The notes: generated by a model not told the origin, from the sequence alone. A DNA stretch of 64,000 bases from Heloderma charlesbogerti (GCA_026122225.1 JANEZZ010001513.1:310001-374000); one strand, 5' to 3'; positions 20,859 to 32,179 are shown, counted from the first letter of the stretch. Made by a program: numbers and translations.

Positions 20859-20950
20859 CTGCAATCCTAAACATGCTTATGCTTAGGACCACATTCTATT
20901 GAACAAAGTCGGATCTATTTCTCAGTACACAAGCATAGGATTGTGCCCTA
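20859..20950. repeat. Short palindromic element, same family
   Basis: It starts GCAATCCTAAACATGC and ends GCATAGGATTGTGCCC. The core is more diverged than the copy at 20659. Confidence 0.65.
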
Positions 20951-21059
20951 GCGAGTTGAAGGCACAGGCAACTTTCTGATTCATGATTGGTCTCATAGCC
21001 ACTGTGCTACACCAATTGCAGCAGTATATACTTCAGCTCCCAAACAAAGGAACACAAAG

Positions 21060-21195
21060 TGTGTTAGGCAAGCCGCCATCTCTCATCCCCAGCTTCCCAT
21101 CTGCAATATGGAGACAATAAAACAGACCATACAGGGTTCTTGTAAGAATTATAATTAAATAATTGATGGGAAGCTCCTTGAACGCTGAGTCTAAA
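21060..21195 (+). repeat. MIR-like fragment
   Basis: CTTCCCATCTGCAATATGG, then CAGGGTTCTTGTAAGAATTA and GAAGCTCCTTGAACGCTGAG, follow the MIR core-to-3'-end order. Confidence 0.6.
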
Positions 21196-21234
21196 GCACT
21201 CTAATATTGGCGAGAGTGGAGGCTTTTAAAAAGG

Positions 21235-21395
21235 CTTTTTAAAAGGTGAAGGGAATCAGGGAAAATCTCTCATCTCTGATCAGAGATAAGATATTTTCAG
21301 CAGGGAATTCCCTGCCTAGGGGAGAGGGCCTGGGGAGATGCTGGCAGGCCGGATGGAGACACCCCCCCCCCATGGGCCATATCCAGTCTGCGCTG
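21235..21395 (-). repeat. hAT-like non-autonomous element, relative of 11580-11782
   Basis: TCTCTGATCAGAGATAAG and CAGCAGGGAATTCCCTG are palindromic blocks also seen in degraded form near 11640. CATGGGCCATATCCAGTC matches the end region of that copy. Confidence 0.5.
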
Positions 21396-21439
21396 TGTTA
21401 TCAATGCTAAATTGTTATACTCTTCAGCCAAATGTTTGA

Positions 21440-21830
21440 GATCAAAATATCAAAGGACCATCTCCTCCCACATGAACCTATCCACTCATAATAATAGCTT
21501 TTGTGTTCAAAGGCCTTGCCTTATGTTCCACCGCTGTGAGGTACATCTGGCTGGGATGCAGGACAGGCCCTTCTTCTGTTGGGGGGACCTGATGGCGAAC
21601 TTCTCGTGCAAGACAGGTTCAACTGGGTTGGCCCCTTTATTGATGGTTTTTAGGCAGGCAGTTAACATTCTCTTTTATTCTGCTGGGTTTTTGAAGAATT
21701 AAAGTAATTCCTATCCACTTGCAGATCTGTTTTAGTTTTTGCCCTGTGAATGTTGTTTGGTTTTTATAGTTGTGTTAAGGTACATTTGAGGACCCAAAGG
21801 TAGTATATAAGTGATTTTATGCATACATAT
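21440..21830 (+). repeat. L2-like LINE 3' fragment, degraded
   Basis: Plus-strand translation shows GLAPLLMVFRQAVNILFYSAGF followed by a 3' UTR with GAATGTTGTTTGGTTTTTAT. The coding part is decayed. Confidence 0.5.
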
Positions 21831-21839
21831 ATGCATGCA

Positions 21840-23170
21840 TACATATTGAAATTGGTTTGGGGCCAGAGCTCTGAAAACATTACATCTCTCTGTAACTATA
21901 TACCTCTAATGGGCACGACCTGATACACAGTTAGTCAAGAGGGAAGCACTGACATCTTTGTTAGTACAGTTGCAGCGGTTTGCTGTTGGTCCTCAGAAAG
22001 TACTATGGGACTTCAGGCTGATCTTCCAGGACAAAAAGGATTGGAAGATTATCTTGCCTTAATCCTAAACATCCCAGTTTCCTAACAGCATGCAATTATC
22101 CTGGAAATGTGAAGTTAAAACTATAGGCAGTGATGTTGAGCATGCAGATTGGACTTTCCTTATTAGTTATGGCAGATGGAAAAGTTGTGCTTTTCTCCTT
22201 TTGTAGGCTACTAAAACAGATGCATGTGGTGTTGTGAAACTGACATTGTGGCTGTGTTTCTCTAATGTTTTTCCATAGTAAATAATCAGTTGCTTGTGCA
22301 GCAATCATACAGCCAGATTCTAAGCACAAACACAGACAGATGAGCACATTTCATACTTCCTGAAAATAAAATAAAAAGAATGGAAATATTGTTGGTTACA
22401 ATTCTTATATACTGCCTTCCAACAGAAATGCATTCAAAGTGGTTTACGTTAAAAAAAATTTTTACAAGACTTCACAGTAAAATGCTAACAGGTGACATCA
22501 GGAAACTCTCACTACAGACCAGTCTCCAGAAAGATGACAGTTGCTGATATTTTAAGAAGGGAAGTGGCATCTTCTGCTTTTACCATTCCAGATTTCAGTC
22601 AGGTGAATGGCATTAAAAATCAAAGGAGGCCTCTAGTTCCTCATTGTTTCTTTCTGCATTAACAGCCCACAAACTATATATTCTAAGAGCTGAAACTGTA
22701 TTAGAGCAAGTGGTTTGTGGATTGCATTTCATCTGGGACAATAGTTAAAGTACCTCTACGCAAACATTTGAACCAACTGTTACCACTCTCCCATTTTTAA
22801 AATGTTGAATTCACATTAAAGATGTGCTACTTGTTGATAAGTTAATTGGTTAGTACAGTTCCCAAATTTGTCATGCACCTGTATTTCAACTTTAAATGTA
22901 TTTATTTATATAGCCCCCCCGCTACCCCCCCCACTAGACACAAGGTTTGCCTTAGATAAACACATAAAACATCTTGATTTAGAGCTCCTCCTTGTGATCA
23001 TATATGGTTATAACACACAGCATTCTTAAACATGCAGCAGGTACTTCATCTTAAAGTTAGTTAATTAAAGAGTCTGCTCAATAAAATTACTTTATTAGGG
23101 ATTGACTGCCACAGAAATGAGTTCTCTTAAGCAGTTTAAATTGGTTAGCTCACTTTCTAATTGAAGACAA
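21840..23170. other. Mostly unassigned AT-rich DNA
   Basis: A tail-like fragment (ATACTGCCTTCCAACAG) lies at 22410-22450 and a C-run near 22914-22932. I see no coding exon. A conserved non-coding element cannot be judged without alignment. Confidence 0.4.
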
Positions 23171-23575
23171 ATGTCTTCTTGCAAACAGAGATTACTTGTT
23201 TTTCTTTGCAGTCATGACCCATTCCTAGGGAAGAATTCTCATTGGACACAATACAGCTTGCATGATAGGGAGGGCTGGAAGGTTAGGGAGTGTTATCTCC
23301 TGGCCCAGTTTCTGAGTGTTTGTCTGCCCCCACCTTCCTCACAGGTCTTAAAACAGTGCAGTTCACTAGAAGTGTGAGCCAAAGGCCTTTGGCCTGTGTA
23401 TCTCAGGTGATCAGCCACTGAACAGAAGAGTGGTAGCCTTCGGGGTCCCAGTTGGCCCCAGTGAGGAACTGCAAATTGGAATTTAAAAAGAAATCACTTG
23501 TTTCCTTTCCAGCCTTCTGTTGCCTGGACTGAACCTGAACTGAATTTTGAGGCTCTTGGACTTCAGAATGGGTGG

Positions 23576-23605
23576 GGTGTGTGTGTGTGTGCGCGTGCGC
23601 ACGCG
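23576..23605. repeat. (TG)n with GCGCGTGCGCACGCG
   Basis: A TG run merging into alternating GC/CG sequence directly before a SINE. Confidence 0.85.
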
Positions 23606-23855
23606 TAGCCAGTGTGGTGTAGTGGCAAGAGTGTTGGACTAGGAGCTGGGAGATCTGGGTTCTAGTCTCCACTTGGCCATGGAAGCTCACTGGGTGACGA
23701 TGGGCCAGTCACAGACTCTCAGCCCAACCCACCTCACAGGGTTGTTGTTGTGAAGATGAAATGGAGAGGAGGATAATGTAAGCCACCTTGGGTTCCTTGC
23801 AAGAGGAAAAAAGGCGGGGTATAAATGCAATAAATAAATAATAAATAAATGGGCT
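23606..23855 (+). repeat. tRNA-derived SINE (GTGTGGTGTAGTGG family)
   Basis: It starts AGCCAGTGTGGTGTAGTGGC, with A-box-like TGTAGTGGCAAGAG and B-box-like GGTTCTAGTCTCC. The body has GGGCCAGTCACAGACTCTC and the tail AAAGGCGGGGTATAAATGCA ending in AATAAATAAATA. Other copies are at 26926, 27808, 39840, 53912 and 57534, all on the plus strand. The tail resembles LINE 3' ends, consistent with LINE-driven copying. Confidence 0.85.
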
Positions 23856-24165
23856 CAAGGTACCATGTAAGAAATTCCAATCAATATTTATCAACTGATT
23901 CAAAGCAGTTTAAAATTGATGATATTTTTAGTACCAGAATTGTGCCTTTAAAAGCTAAGCAGTCTGATGTTTATGTAGCTAATTGATAAGAATGTTGAAA
24001 TGTGGAAGAGTGTATATTGTAGGATTCAGAATAAGAAATAGTAATCTTGAAGTTTTCTCAATGTGGTTATATCATACGGAGAAAATCAAGGTCATTGAAA
24101 CTGGCAGTATATTAGCAAAATGGGTAGCATAAATGATGCAAACTGTATGTGTGTGTATATATATA

Positions 24166-25609
24166 CAGTCAGGTCCAGAAATATTGCAACAAGGATAACT
24201 GTTTTGGCAGTTGGCCTCTGTACACCACCACATTGAAGTTGAAAGGAAACACACCCAGATGGGAGCAAAGTCAGGACTTTCAGCTGTAATTCAAGGGGTT
24301 TGACAAAAGTGGGGCACTAACTCTTCAGGAAGGACAGCCAGTGGCATACACACACACCCATCATTGGGGGCTCATAAGTAATGGAAGGAATGGCTGACAA
24401 ACAGCTGTATGGCCAGGTGTGGCCTGTTTCCTGGGTACCCCATGACCAATCAAGCAGATAAAAGGCCTGCAGGTGGTTCTGAGAGTTACATTTGCATTTG
24501 GTAGCTGTTCACTGGAACTCCCAACATGAGGTCCAAAGAGGTGTCTATGCGAGTGAAGGAGGCCATCATTAGGCTGAGGAAACAAAATAAACCCATCAGA
24601 GAGATAGCAAAAACATTGGGAGTGGCCAATACAACAGTTTGGAACATCCTGAAAAAGAAGGAATTAACTGGCAAGCTTGGCAACAGCAAAAGGCCTGGAA
24701 GACCGTGGAAGACAACTAAAGTGGATGACTGCAGAATGCTGCTCATGGTGAAGAAGAACCCTTTCACAACATATAGCCAGGTGAAGAACACTCTTGTGGA
24801 GGTAGGCATATCATTGTCAACATCTACAGTCAAGAGATGGCTTTATGAATGTAAATACAGAGGCTTCACAACAAGGTGCAAACCACTGGTAACACTCAAG
24901 ACCCGAAAGGTCAGATTAGCCTTTGCCAGCAAACACCTGAAAAAGGCTGCCCAGTTCTGGAATAAGATTCTTTGGACTGATGAAACCAAGATTAACTTGT
25001 ACCAGAAAGATGGGAAGAGAAAAGTATGGAGAAGGAAAGGAACAGCTCATTGCAGATGGATAATGACCCAAAACATACAGTAAAAGCTACCCAAGAGTTT
25101 CTCAAGGCAAAGAAGTGGGATGTTCCTCAATGGCCAAGTCAGTCACCTGATCTCCACCCAATAGAGCATGGTTTCACTTACTGAAGACAAGACTGAAGGC
25201 AGAAAGACCCTCAAACAAGTAGCAGCTGAAGGCAGCTGCAGTAAAGGCCTGGCAAAGCATCTCAAGGGAGGAAACTCAGCATTTGGTCATGTCCATGGGT
25301 TCCAGACTTCAGGCAGTCATTGACTGTAAAGGATTTTCATCCAGGTATTAAAGGCAATCCTTAAGTTTGAAATGATGTTGGTTTGTTCCATTACTTACGA
25401 GCCACCAACAATGGGAGTGTATGTATGCCACTGGCTGTACTTCCTGAAGGGTTAGTGCCCCACTTTTGTCAAACCCCTTGAATTATAGCTGGAAATCCTG
25501 ATTTCGCTCCCGTCTGGGTGTGTTTCCTTTCAACTTCAATGTGGTAGTGGTATACAGAGGCCAACTGCCAAAACAGTTATCATTGTTCCAATATTTCTGG
25601 CCCTGACTG
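24166..25609 (+). mobile_element. Tc1/mariner transposon with long terminal inverted repeats
   Basis: The ends are CAGTCAGGTCCAGAAATATT and its complement AATATTTCTGGCCCTGACTG. TA dinucleotides (24164-24165 and 25610-25611) flank them, the expected target duplication. The inverted repeats are about 220 bp each (24166-24385 and 25390-25609) and differ by scattered substitutions, so the insertion is not recent. Between them is one transposase gene, broken by an internal deletion. The element shows no other cargo. Confidence 0.92.
24526..25351 (+). pseudogene. Tc1-like transposase, inactivated
   Basis: The ATG at 24526 opens a frame of 185 codons. Residues ~5-60 carry a helix-turn-helix (IREIAKTLGVANTTVWNIL) and a GRPW-type motif (KRPGRPWKTT). 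A second helix-turn-helix region ends near SLSTSTVKRWL. The first catalytic aspartate is in ILWTDETK (residue 152). After KGTAH the sequence jumps out of frame; the second aspartate motif DNDPKHT and the third-residue region SPDLHPIEH follow in another frame, ending at the stop near 25351. Compared with Tc1-like proteins of ~340 residues, about 60 residues between the first and second catalytic positions are missing. It therefore cannot make active enzyme. Confidence 0.9.
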
Positions 25610-25610
25610 T

Positions 25611-25629
25611 AGGTAGGTAGGTAGGTAGA
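25611..25629. repeat. (GTAG)n short tandem repeat
   Basis: AGGTAGGTAGGTAGGTAGAT immediately follows the transposon. Confidence 0.8.
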
Positions 25630-25850
25630 TAGAAGTTGCTGAATATGATCAGCAATAAGTTGAATCACCCTTTTCTAATTTACAGTATGGGTAGGAAGGT
25701 GTCTTAGCCAATACACTCAAAAGAGAATAGAGGTTTTTTTAAAAAAAAAACAGGTATTACACAATCCTTTTCTCAAAACAGCCTTCAGGGAGTCATATTT
25801 CCTCCAGGTTTAATCATCTGAAACAAAAAATTCAGAATTCATCTGAAGAA

Positions 25851-25978
25851 GGGGTGGGCATCTTGTGACCCTCCAAATGTTTTGGCCTACAACTCCTATC
25901 AGGCCATGCTAGCAAGGGCTGATGGGATTTGTAGAGCAAAACATCTGGAGGATCCCAAGTCGCCCAGCCCTGTTCTAG
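25851..25978. repeat. hAT-like MITE
   Basis: GGGGTGGGCATCTTGTGACC, CCTCCAAATGTTTTGGCC and CTACAACTCCTATCAGGCC at the left pair with TGATGGGATTTGTAGAG and AAAACATCTGGAGGATCC at the right. It is a short inverted-repeat element of a common squamate type. Confidence 0.7.
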
Positions 25979-26210
25979 AAGTTCCTAACATGATTCAGAC
26001 TCTGAGAATGAGTCTTGTTTGAGCCACAGTGATAAAGAAGGGAAATCAATTAGTATTTCAAGCAACCCCTTCAAATTAGTTTAGTAGTTCTTCCTATTAA
26101 GGGGTATCTTTCTTATTTGAGTAATGAGTCCTGTCTACCATTTTACTGCTCTGTATTGCAATGTAATCCTGAACATTTGTATTTAAAAGTAGTTGAGACT
26201 CTTTCTTAGA

Positions 26211-26480
26211 GCTTTTCTACACAAGGCATTTATTGTGTGCTCATTATTACTTACAGTTGTTTACCAGTTCTTTAGACAATGTTGTGAGTGTGACCCTCTG
26301 GTTTCACTTATGTTTTAAGAACACTTTCATGGGCTTTTTTTTAGAGTGGGCAAAATGAAGTATTCATGAAAGTGAATACAAATGTACTTTCCTACTTGTG
26401 TAATGGTGTTATTCTGCTATAACCATAGCGTTTGAACTGCATACAGATCTTTGTATACACTGAGAAAACATGGTGGAGAA
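26211..26480 (+). repeat. Unnamed DNA-transposon-like family, copy A
   Basis: GAGCTTTTCTACACAAGGC, ATTTATTGTGTGCTCATT, TTCTTTAGACAATGTTGTG and GTGACCCTCTGG parallel the copy at 54655. The shared order across dispersed sites shows a repeat. No coding frame. Confidence 0.6.
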
Positions 26481-26485
26481 CTGGA

Positions 26486-26517
26486 CTTACTCACGTTTTG
26501 CCTTACTCACGTTTTGC
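26486..26517. repeat. Perfect 16-bp tandem duplication
   Basis: CTTACTCACGTTTTGC occurs twice back to back. Confidence 0.95.
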
Positions 26518-26925
26518 CTGATTCTTAGTATGCAGAGAAAGACATGCACATGCATACAATGTTATGGTTGTAGCATGTTCCCAACACCTACTCATGCTCA
26601 CTCAAATCATAACATGAGAATTCCAGGAGATTTTTGAAAATCTTGCTGCTGCTTTAGTTTCCTTTAGTAAGTTGACCATATTCAGTTGACAAAATAGTAA
26701 TGATACATTCTTGCTGGAGCTACTAGGAAGTTTTTATCTTAAATCCACCAGAAATCTTTGAAATTGACTTTTAGTTGTTCGTGGGGTTTGTTTCGACAAA
26801 ACAAGCAGAGTAATCCAATACTCACATTATTCCGGGACCAGAATTAAGTTGCCAGTGGAATGACCGCCAAATCCCATGGGTGCTCAGTCTCGGAGGAGGG
26901 AAAACATACAAAAATGGTGTAAAGT

Positions 26926-27150
26926 GTGGTGTAGTGGCAAGAGTGTTGGGCTAGGAGCTGAGAGATCTGGGTTCTAGTCCCCACTCGGCCATGGAAGCTC
27001 ACTGGGGGACTTTGGGCCAGTCACAGACTCTCAGCCCAACCCACCTCACAGGGTTGTTGTGAGGATAAAATGGAGAGGAAGAGGATAATGCAAGCCGCCT
27101 TGGGTTCCTTGCAAAAGGCAAAAAGGCGGGGTATAAATGCAATAAATAAA
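26926..27150 (+). repeat. tRNA-derived SINE (GTGTGGTGTAGTGG family)
   Basis: Close relative of the 23606 copy: AAGAGTGTTGGGCTAGGAGC, GGGTTCTAGTCCCCACTCGG, AGGGTTGTTGTGAGGATAAA and a GGCGGGGTATAAATGCAATA tail. Confidence 0.85.
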
Positions 27151-27159
27151 GTCAGCAGA

Positions 27160-27800
27160 TGTGCCCACAGCATTCCTGGAAACATCACTGCTTTCAGGGA
27201 CTGTGTATCTGTGTAAGACTGTTCTGCCAAACTATTTTGCATGGCACCACTGTAGTTGGGCTTTCAACACATCCTAGAACCTCTAGGCTGGCAATTTTTG
27301 AGTACAGGATTGCATTTAACAAAGCTATTTTTGTAGCAATTTTACCTCCCCCCCCCCCGCAAAAAAGTCTGTGCCCCTTCTCATTTTTGGTCACTTGGTG
27401 GTGCTAAACTAACATGGTATACATGTTAATTGAATGCACTGAAAGGTGTTATGCCATAATACAAACTGGTAATGTTTCTGTTTGTGTTTCATGTTCTTTG
27501 GGGCTGGATTTCAGCAATAAAAAAATCTTTAAAAGCTCATCAAAACACAGCTGGCAACTCCTAAACAATAAAGTATCTCAAAAGCTCTACCAGCTTCTTG
27601 ATTTTGGCCTGTTTAATAAAGCTATTTGTTCAGTTTTTAAAAATAATGTGCCTATTGAATCGTCATTGGATATGTGAAAAACTGTTCCTCCTCCCCTTAA
27701 TATCCTTTAACAATATTTAATTGCTGCTTAAAAATCTTTTCTAAGCAATATTTTACATATCCATGACACAGTTAATCCCAGACTAAGAACTTCTAAGACC
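27160..27800. other. Unassigned non-coding DNA
   Basis: A C-run lies near 27350. No supported gene. Confidence 0.4.
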
Positions 27801-27807
27801 AGTGAGA

Positions 27808-28020
27808 GCCAGTGTGGTGTAGTGTCTAAAGTGTTAAGGACAAGGAGTGCAAATCCCTACCCGAACATGTCCGTGACTGCTCCAAGGTCACTAGTGAGCA
27901 CCTCTCAACCTAACCTACCTCACAAGGTCATTCTGAGAATAAAATGGGGTGAGAGTGAGTGGGGTTTAAGATCTATGTACACCATGCTGATCTCCTTGGA
28001 GGAATGGTGAGATTAAAAAT
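27808..28020 (+). repeat. tRNA-derived SINE, diverged
   Basis: GAGAGCCAGTGTGGTGTAGTG, then CTCAACCTAACCTACCTCAC and CTCCTTGGAGGAATGGTGAG mark an older member of the same family. Confidence 0.7.
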
Positions 28021-28126
28021 GAAATGAAACATATTTCATTGGGAGGGATCTGCTTAACTTGAGCAATGAAAGCAGTAGGACTTGTTTAACTTTGCTCTTC
28101 CTTCAGCTTTTCCTCATATGTTTGAT

Positions 28127-28461
28127 CCAAAGTTGGCAACCTGTGGCCCTTGACCTGATATCATATGGCCATTGGCCCAGTTTAAAGGGACCTCTGTGAG
28201 TGATCATTTCAGACTTCTGGCAAGAGCAATCGGTCCTTTCCCCAGCAGCCCACAGAGGAGAGAGAGAGAGAAGGTTGGGAAGAGAGACAGGCAGAAAAAG
28301 GGATGGCAGAGAGAGGGGGAGGTGGGCATGGCAGAAAGGGAGAAAGGGGGTGGGCCCATCCACTTTCTGCTCTGACCCAGCCCAACATCAATATGTGCCC
28401 CCCCCAAAAAAAATTACCCCCAAGGGAATTTGGCCTCAACAGAAAAAGGGTTGCCCATCCC
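28127..28461. repeat. hAT-like element with GA-rich interior
   Basis: AAGTTGGCAACCTGTGGCC at the left pairs loosely with a right end that on the minus strand reads GGATGGGCAACCC. The interior is a purine-rich GAGAGA/GGGAGG stretch. Confidence 0.4.
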
Positions 28462-28611
28462 TTTGCCAGATCATCCTTGTCACTCTCTTAATTATTTTGT
28501 CAGCATCCTTCTGGAATTGTGCCAGAGCTGAACACTGATCTCTGAGGTCTTACCAGGGTGAAATAGAAACAGCAAAGTCTTGTAGCACCTTAAAAACTTT
28601 CTTAACATGGA

Positions 28612-28985
28612 AGCTTGATCTTGTGATTGAGATTGCTCCTTCACGGAAGTTTTCAGGCTCTTTACATGATGCTGTGACCCTCCAGGGTGTCTCCTGCTCT
28701 AAATGCCCTTTGTTCCTTTTTCAAATAGATCGCAGATAATGAGCTATCAAATTACCCCGTTGTGTTTAACTTGAGATCCCTCTGGGAAAAGAGGAAAAGT
28801 GGCAAGAAGAGGAGCGAGATCAGTGAAAGACAATGGAAGACTCAGATATGGGGAGAAGGAGTGGGAAGGGGAGGGGAGGAAAGGAAGCAGGTGAAAAAGG
28901 GAGTCGGTTGTGATCCTGCATTTAAAACGGAAGCAGAAAGCCCCATTTTAAATGCAGGATTTTAGGCTGGTGTAGAGATGCCTAA
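28612..28985 (+). repeat. Unnamed DNA-transposon-like family, copy B
   Basis: GATGCTGTGACCCTCCAGGG, TGTCTCC, AATGAGCTATCAAATTAC and TGTGATCCTGCATTTAAAAC are shared almost in step with 32965-33375. The right end has CATTTTAAATGCAGGATTTT, pairing with ATCCTGCATTTAAAACGG upstream, and finishes GGCTGGTGTAGAGATGCC. Confidence 0.7.
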
Positions 28986-29221
28986 AAACTGACCTCTATT
29001 ATGGCATCAGCTTCCATGCCTTAATAAATTTGCTGGTTCTTTCAGTTGCTACAAGACCCATTTTAGCTGCAGCAGACTGACACGGCTACCCCTCTGCGGT
29101 GTGAAATGAGTGTTTATGCTCCCTCCCATTAATGCAATCTAAAATTGCAGCACATGATAGTTGAAACTTCACTTGTGTTCAATTTGTTGCTTAACAGTAA
29201 TTCATTCAATTATTACATTTC

Positions 29222-29590
29222 TAGACTCCCCAATAGCCAAAACTGCCTGGGCAGTTCACAAAAATTAAAACCCTAAAATTCAACATGGTAAAACTAACAT
29301 AAAACCTTTAGTACACAAAAATTTTAAACAGTTTGAAGCAGCTAAAACAATTAATAATAAAATGCCCAGACCCAATAAAGCAACTAATGTTAAAAAGCCC
29401 CATTAGAGACCTTCAACTATGGGCAATATAGAAATGTAGTAGATAAATATGCCATCAGTGGCGTGGGAGTAGAGGAAAGTTTTCACCTGGGACCAAAAAT
29501 GTTGGCGCTAGGCAGACCTCGCTGCGGAGAGCATTCCACAATCATGGGGGCCACCACTGAGAAAGCCCTGTTCTTTGTTTCCATCCTCCA
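29222..29590 (-). repeat. L2-like LINE 3' fragment, degraded
   Basis: The right part, read on the minus strand, encodes an AFSVVAP-type motif (GGGCTTTCTCAGTGGTGGCC) and the left part is a 3' tail (CTATTGGGGAGTCTAG region). Confidence 0.5.
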
Positions 29591-30215
29591 AACCTCTCTC
29601 AAAGGTTAACTTCCCCAACATAATTTACAGTCTTCTGCAGGCATGATGCTGCCTAATAGGATATCCCCTTTCATATATTTATGCACTTGGTTGTGTTTTC
29701 CTGTGTGTAATGTGTTTTGTTGAAGTTTTATCTTCTTCCTACTTGACAGGTCTTCAGATTATCCGTTCATTTTGGCTGTCAGCCTTTCCTGAAATATTTG
29801 CAATACATCCCAGTTTTGTTTCATCCTTGGCTTAGTTTTACTACATTATCATAGTGCCTTACAGAGAAATCATAATCTGCCTTAGGTCCCAGTTATGCCT
29901 GTGGAAAGCTTTGCAGGCACACATTTGCAGGCAAACAAGATTATTAATATTCCATCAAGAAATAAAGCTTTTTGGCTAAGTGTCAAACTAAAGTTATTGG
30001 TTGGTTTGTTTTTAATTTGTATTCCACTTTTTTTCCTAAGGTAATCAAAACAGCTTGCAGCATAAAAATACAAAATATGAAAACATAATAAATAGTATAA
30101 TAAAATCATTACAAATAGCAGAAATGTTTTAAAATCCTTCTGTTCAGTAATAAAAATAATCTATCAGTTGCCCTGTGTCTTTAAAGTACCAGGTCTTCCC
30201 TTGGTGCTGGAAGAC

Positions 30216-30903
30216 ATTTAGGGCACAATAGTATGGCTGCTAGACAGAGGCAAGATTTTATTTATTTATTTATTAAATTTCTTAATCGCCCATCTGGCCG
30301 GTCACCTGGCCAGTCTGGATGATGTACAACAGTACAATTTAAAACAGTAGAATTACACATTAAAACGTTGTTTAAAAATACCCTAACCCACCCCAAATGC
30401 CTGTCTGAACAACCAAGTTTTCAATGCATGGTGGAAGCTCATTAAAGAGGGGGCATGGCAGAGTTCCCTAGGGAGGGAGTTCCACAGAGTGGGGGCCATC
30501 ACAGAGAAGGCCCTCTCCCTCATCATAGATGGCCATAGGATTGGTCGGTTTCTAGGAATCGCCTCCCCACGCCCTCCCACACCACCTCGTAGGTAGCACA
30601 GATAGTCCTGCACTCACAAGAGCAGCATGGAGCAGGGCAAAAAGGCGTGTTCCCAGGGGTGGGCGGGACGGGGAATGCAGAAGTGCTGGTACGACACTTC
30701 CTATGTGTCATCTGACATCCCCACCCCATGCTCTGATGTCCCACGGCTAGACAGCCGAAATCGTCCATCTAGCCACGAATGCAGGACAGCTGGAGCGTGG
30801 AGGGGAGACTACCTCCTCTGCACTCCTCCCTCCATGCATTGGATAGGTGGTCGCCTCTGAGTTCAGAGGCAGTTGCCTATCCCCATAGGATTGCTCCCTT
30901 AGT
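30216..30903 (+). repeat. GC-rich MITE, copy 2, split by an L2 insertion
   Basis: The left end TAGGGCACAATAGTATGG and the right end CCCCATAGGATTGCTCCC match the ends of copies at 17245 and 55256. The interior stem is GGCTAGACAGCCGAAATCG. Between ~30252 and 30525 sits an unrelated minus-strand L2 tail. Confidence 0.65.
30252..30525 (-). repeat. L2 LINE 3' end inserted in the MITE
   Basis: The minus-strand frame ends RERAFSVMAPTLWNSLPREL, then CHAPSLMSFHHALKTWLFRQ, the same terminus as the 34-kb and 60-kb L2 copies. The tail is TAAATAAATAAATAAAA. Confidence 0.8.
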
Positions 30904-31060
30904 GACATTCCAAAGTGTCAGTGCCATAACAGAAAAAGGCCCCATTCCTTATGCCTACCAGCCAAACTGCAATCTGTAGAAGGACTCTAGCAGGACCTCA
31001 AATGCTGAGTAGAGTATACTGAAGGAGACAGATGGCCTCAAGCCATTTAGGGCATTAACA

Positions 31061-31150
31061 GTGCAGTTCTGTATGTATCTACTCAGAAGTAAATCCCTTT
31101 GAGTTCAATAGGGCTTACTCATGGGTAAATGGGTATAGGATTTCAGCCTA
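31061..31150. repeat. Short palindromic element (ACTCAGAAGTAAG family)
   Basis: TATCTACTCAGAAGTAAATC, TTGAGTTCAATAGGGCTTAC and GGGTATAGGATTTCAGCC. Confidence 0.75.
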
Positions 31151-31207
31151 AAGGTAAGCATTAACATCTTTAAATTGAGATGAGAAATTAATAAGTAACC
31201 AATTACC

Positions 31208-31305
31208 TCCAGTACCAGAGGCAGTTTGCTGGTTGGCCACTGTGTGAACAGAATGCTGGACTAGATGGACCCTGGGTCTGGTCCAGCATGGCTCTTAAGT
31301 TCTAA
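31208..31305 (+). repeat. CR1-like LINE 3' fragment
   Basis: GGTTGGCCACTGTGTGAACA and GGACTAGATGGACCCTGGG match the 3' region at 31964-32178. Confidence 0.7.
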
Positions 31306-31963
31306 TTAACACTGAATTGATCAAAGTAATTATTTAATGTATTTTAGTGTTGCTTTTATGCTGATGATGGTTGTGATATATTATACATTGTTTTAGGGTT
31401 TATGTTGAATTGTTTTATTACTTGTATCTTACCCTGAGGTCTATCAATATATGGCAAGCTAGATTTTTTCTTAAAATAAATTGCATTCCATCTGGCCAGC
31501 TCCAGTCAACATTATGGTGGTGGCATTTTGGACCAATTGAAGTGTTATAAGATTGGGAGTTGAGCTGGATGACCTCTCTTTTTCTAAAAACTCACTATCA
31601 ATTTGTAATCAGCAATTCTTTACAGCCCAGAAAGTTAATTCTCTTACATTAAAAATAGCCCAAATCTTGACAGCTGCCAACTGATGAGATTCCAAGAAAA
31701 AACAACTAGTTGGCCCACTCTGTTGCCCCATATTCTATCTAAATTATTTCATTGGCCATCAATCATAATAAATGTCTTGATGATCTTTTGTGCTGTTGTG
31801 GTTCATAACATTGTTTGCAGCAATGTTTAATTTTCATGATGCGGCCATGTTAACACCTTCCCACAGCTAAGCCAAGTTTCACCTTCACACAGAAGAGGCC
31901 TGAGTCTTCAAGAAAAGGATATTCCACAACTCAGCAGTAGTGGGCGCTGGGAAAGTACTGAAA

Positions 31964-32178
31964 TGGCTACTAGGCCTGATGGCTATGTGCTCCCTCCAGA
32001 ACCAGAGGCAGTGAGCCTATGTACACTAGTTGCTGGGGAACATGGGTGGGAAGGTGCTGTTGTGCTCATGCCCTGCTTGTGGGTTCCTGGTTGACAGATG
32101 GTTGGCCACTGTGTAAACAGAATGGTGGACTAGATGGACCCTTGGTCTGATCCATCAGGGCTCTTCTTATGTTCTTAA
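31964..32178 (+). repeat. CR1-like LINE 3' region
   Basis: GGCTACTAGGCCTGATGGC, GAAGGTGCTGTTGTGCTCAT, TTGGCCACTGTGTAAACAG and a TTCTTATGTTCTTAAAT end. It corresponds to the non-coding part of the 7675-8350 element. Confidence 0.7.
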
Positions 32179-32179
32179 A

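Noticed and set aside
28172..28540. Arg/Gly/Glu-rich frames near 28.3 kb.
   Set aside because: Produced by a purine-rich tract within a MITE.
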